From the NCBI GenBank assembly GCA_043743785.1, contig JAYTVW010000112.1, positions 1-24,677 of the forward strand: a stretch of 24,677 nucleotides of DNA, in the 5' to 3' direction. The stretch is from JAQTNA01 sp043743785. Lineage in GTDB: Bacteria; Pseudomonadota; Gammaproteobacteria; Burkholderiales; Rhodocyclaceae. How positions within the stretch are numbered: the first letter of the stretch is position 1; the number at the start of each line of letters is the position of its first letter. Positions 22,287 through 24,677 of this stretch are shown one piece after another. Below the pieces are notes generated by a model. That model was given only the letters and a program-made list of their open reading frames with translations, was not told where the DNA came from and did not search any database. The position numbers were made by a program, and so were the translations under genes.

Positions 22287-24677
22287 TCAGCGCTTCGCGC
22301 GGGCGTGGTGGCGAATGACGGCCACCAGTTCATCAAGATCGATGGGCTTGGCGACGTGGGCCACCATGCCGGCGGCCAGGCACTTGTCCCGCTCTTCGGC
22401 CATGGTGTGGGCCGTCAGCCCCACCACCGGCAGGTCCGGCGCCAGGGCCAGGATGTGCCGGGTGGCTTCGAAGCCGTCCATCACCGGCATCTGGATATCC
22501 ATGAGCACGATATCGAAGGCATCCCGGCCCCGGCTCACCAGCAGGTCCACCGCCTCCCGGCCATTGGCGGCCAGGACGAGGTGGACGCCTTCTTCGCTCA
22601 GCAACTCCTCCAGGACCATCTGATTCACCTCGTTGTCCTCGGCGGCCAGGATGGACAGGCCCGCCAGACGCGGCCCGGTCGGCAGCGGCGTGTCATCCGC
22701 CCCCTCGACCTCCCCGACGCAAGCCACCAGGGGCAGGCGGACTTCAAAACAACTGCCCTCACCCACCCGGCTGTGCACCCGCAACTCGCCCCCCATCAAG
22801 TTCAGGATGTGTTTGCTGATGCTCAGCCCGAGGCCGGTACCGCCGAAGCGCCGGGTAATGGAAGTGTCGGCCTGTTCGAAGGGCCGGAACAGCCGGCTTA
22901 CCTGCTCTGCGCTCATACCGATGCCGGTGTCGCGCACCCGCAGCAGCAGCGTATCGCCCTCCCGGGCCGCCTCCAGGCTGACCGTGCCATGCTCGGTGAA
23001 TTTGACGGCGTTGGACAGCAGATTCATCAGCACCTGGGTCAGGCGCAGGGAATCGGAAAGACAGGACAGTGGCAGGTCTGCGGCCCGCACCAGATGCAGG
23101 GCAATGCCCTTGGCCCGGGCCCGCTCTGCCATGAGTTCCAGCGACTGGGCCAGAATGCGCCCCAGGTCCACGGGCACGGACTCCACCTTGAGCTTGCCGG
23201 AGTCGATCTTGGAGAAATCCAGGATGTCGTTGATGACCCCCAAGAGGAGCTTGCCCGATTCCAGAATGCGCGCGAAGGTTTCCCGGGCCGCCCTGCCCTG
23301 GCTGTCCCGATGGCCAATGCGGGCCATGCCGAGCACGCCGTTCAGGGGCGTGCGGATTTCGTGGCTCATGTTGGCAAGGAAGTCGCTACGCACCCGGGCC
23401 AGGCGCACCGCTTCCGCCCGGGCCGCCTCCCGCGCATCTTCCAGGGCCTGACGCTCGGTGATGTCCATGAAACTCACCACGGCCCCCACCACCTGCCCCT
23501 CCCGGAACATGGGATGGGATGAATAAATGACAGGAATGCGCCGCCCGTCCGCGTGCCAGTACACATCGTCGCTCACCGCGATGGGGCATCCTTGGCGCAG
23601 GGCAATGTGCACCGGGCACTCGTCCACCGGACAGTGCTCGCCACTGGCCCGGGTGTGATGCACCAGATCATGGAAGGACTGGCCCTCCATCTGCGCGGCC
23701 GTGTAGCCCAGCATGCGGCAGGCAGCCGGATTGATGAAGCTGACCCGCCCGGCCATGTCCAGGCCATACAAGCCATCGGCGCTGGATTCCAGCACCAGGC
23801 GGATATTGGACTCCGCCGCCTCCAGGGCGCGGGTCCGTTCCGTCACCATGTCTTCCAGGTGATGACGGTGGCGCTCCAGTTCCCGCTCGTTGAGGCGCCG
23901 GACAGTAATGTCCTCGACGATGCCGATGCCCCCGCTAATCTTTCCCGTCCCGTCCACGAAGGGCGCTGAGGCCAGGGAGACCCAGATATCCTCTCTGGTG
24001 ATCGTCGTCCTGTACGCACCTTCGTAATGGGCCTCCTCGCCGGACAGGGCGGCGCGGAAGGCCGGCAGGGGCCGGGCATCCAGAAGCTTGTTCATGTCCA
24101 TGCCCTGGAGGCGCTCCACGGGGGCATGCACGATTTCGGCGAAGCGGGTGTTGCAGTAGGTGATGAGGAGATTCTGGTCGTAGTGCAGGATACCCAGGGG
24201 CGAGTGCTGCAGCAGCAGGCGGTAACGCTCCTCGCTGGCCCGCAGCCGCTGCTCACTGTCCACCAGGGCCTGACGGGCGCGCCGCCGCTCCGTCATGTCG
24301 TGCCACACCAGGGAAATATAGGGCCGCCCACGGAAGCGGATCATGCGGGCGCTCACCAGCACGTTGCGCAGGCTACCGTCCTTGCGCTTGTGCAGGGTCT
24401 CGAAATCCGCCTCGCCCCGCTCGCGGATTTCCGCCACTGCCGCAAGCATCTCGCTGCCCGTCATCTGCGCCTGGACGTCGGCGAGGGACAGTGTCTTGAA
24501 CTCTTCCCGGGTGTAACCCAGGCCCCGGCAGGCAGCATCGTTGAAATCCAGCAGGCGCAGGCTATCCGGCTCCAGGAGACCCATGCCATCCGCCGCCTGG
24601 GCCACGATGGCGCCGGACAATTCCTGCTGTTCGTGCAGGGATTCCTCGGTGCGCTTGCGTTCCGTGATGTTGGTGCC
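22287..24677 (-). CDS. Multi-PAS hybrid sensor histidine kinase (partial, 5' end outside window)
   Basis: The gene enters from the right edge with no start codon in view: the last 19 visible codons (GTNITERKRTEESLHEQQE) are the end of an upstream PAS/PAC domain. The visible 796 residues then hold three further PAS domains (about 20-135, 145-262, 280-410). The third has a cysteine-rich insert (HCPVDECPVHIALRQGC). They are followed by a histidine-kinase core with the H box FLANMSHEIRTPLNGVLG, N box LMNLLSNAVKFTEHG, and G boxes DTGIGMS and FGGTGLGLSISKH. A C-terminal receiver domain carries phosphoacceptor aspartate in IVLMDIQMPVMDGFEA. No membrane segment is visible. The HD-GYP regulator follows, so phosphotransfer to it is likely. 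The signal is unknown. Confidence 0.95.
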   Translation of the reverse strand, partial: GTNITERKRTEESLHEQQELSGAIVAQAADGMGLLEPDSLRLLDFNDAACRGLGYTREEFKTLSLADVQAQMTGSEMLAAVAEIRERGEADFETLHKRKDGSLRNVLVSARMIRFRGRPYISLVWHDMTERRRARQALVDSEQRLRASEERYRLLLQHSPLGILHYDQNLLITYCNTRFAEIVHAPVERLQGMDMNKLLDARPLPAFRAALSGEEAHYEGAYRTTITREDIWVSLASAPFVDGTGKISGGIGIVEDITVRRLNERELERHRHHLEDMVTERTRALEAAESNIRLVLESSADGLYGLDMAGRVSFINPAACRMLGYTAAQMEGQSFHDLVHHTRASGEHCPVDECPVHIALRQGCPIAVSDDVYWHADGRRIPVIYSSHPMFREGQVVGAVVSFMDITERQALEDAREAARAEAVRLARVRSDFLANMSHEIRTPLNGVLGMARIGHRDSQGRAARETFARILESGKLLLGVINDILDFSKIDSGKLKVESVPVDLGRILAQSLELMAERARAKGIALHLVRAADLPLSCLSDSLRLTQVLMNLLSNAVKFTEHGTVSLEAAREGDTLLLRVRDTGIGMSAEQVSRLFRPFEQADTSITRRFGGTGLGLSISKHILNLMGGELRVHSRVGEGSCFEVRLPLVACVGEVEGADDTPLPTGPRLAGLSILAAEDNEVNQMVLEELLSEEGVHLVLAANGREAVDLLVSRGRDAFDIVLMDIQMPVMDGFEATRHILALAPDLPVVGLTAHTMAEERDKCLAAGMVAHVAKPIDLDELVAVIRHHARAKR

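Noticed and set aside
22122..23522. Plus-strand open frame opposite the hybrid kinase
   Set aside because: Shadow of the kinase gene; no motif and no initiation signal.

Overview
The window reads as chromosomal DNA of a GC-rich betaproteobacterium, most like the Rhodocyclales. This is inferred from four things: the order cytochrome c4 / ysxC / hemB, a PEP-CTERM protein, an ECF sigma/anti-sigma pair next to msrPQ, and the codon use. I could not run a database search, so the genus is open. Most of the window is ordinary housekeeping and regulatory genes. The unusual content is mainly in the spacers.

Region 1 (1-2730): hemB and ysxC run leftward. A secreted dihaem cytochrome c4 diverges rightward and ends in a strong terminator. 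Region 2 (2731-6080): a full-length IS1634-type insertion sequence lies in an AT-richer stretch. It is followed by a lone LamG-like PEP-CTERM protein whose upstream DNA carries a sigma-54-type -24/-12 element. Region 3 (6237-9895): a small secreted Yx(FWY)xxD-repeat protein (COG4315 type), an ECF sigma factor, a one-pass anti-sigma factor, msrP and msrQ. Together these look like a periplasmic envelope and oxidative-damage (methionine sulfoxide) locus. Region 4 (9905-13625): a SWIM-SNF2 helicase and a small conserved protein, leftward. Region 5 (13700-16726): thiC under a TPP riboswitch with a visible Shine-Dalgarno-sequestering hairpin, and a histidine phosphatase, both leftward. Region 6 (17080-19995): aroG, a cyclic-nucleotide-binding protein, an FKBP prolyl isomerase and an RluF-like pseudouridine synthase, all rightward. 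Region 7 (20127-24677): a ComEA-like helix-hairpin-helix protein with a long Lys/Ala/Asp tail, an HD-GYP response regulator, and a multi-PAS hybrid histidine kinase that runs off the right edge, all leftward.

The clearest structure not explained by genes is a family of about 150-bp palindromic elements in four spacers (about 6620, 9054, 16751 and 20860), with a degenerate fragment near 13913. Each has GC-rich arms built on a GAGGCGC-type unit around a 62-66 nt core of variable sequence. One copy is inverted relative to two of the others. Two separate palindromes (13737-13840 and 20018-20078) and an AT-armed hairpin (18807-18868) add to a repeat-rich intergenic landscape. I see no tRNA, rRNA, CRISPR array, prophage or defence system.
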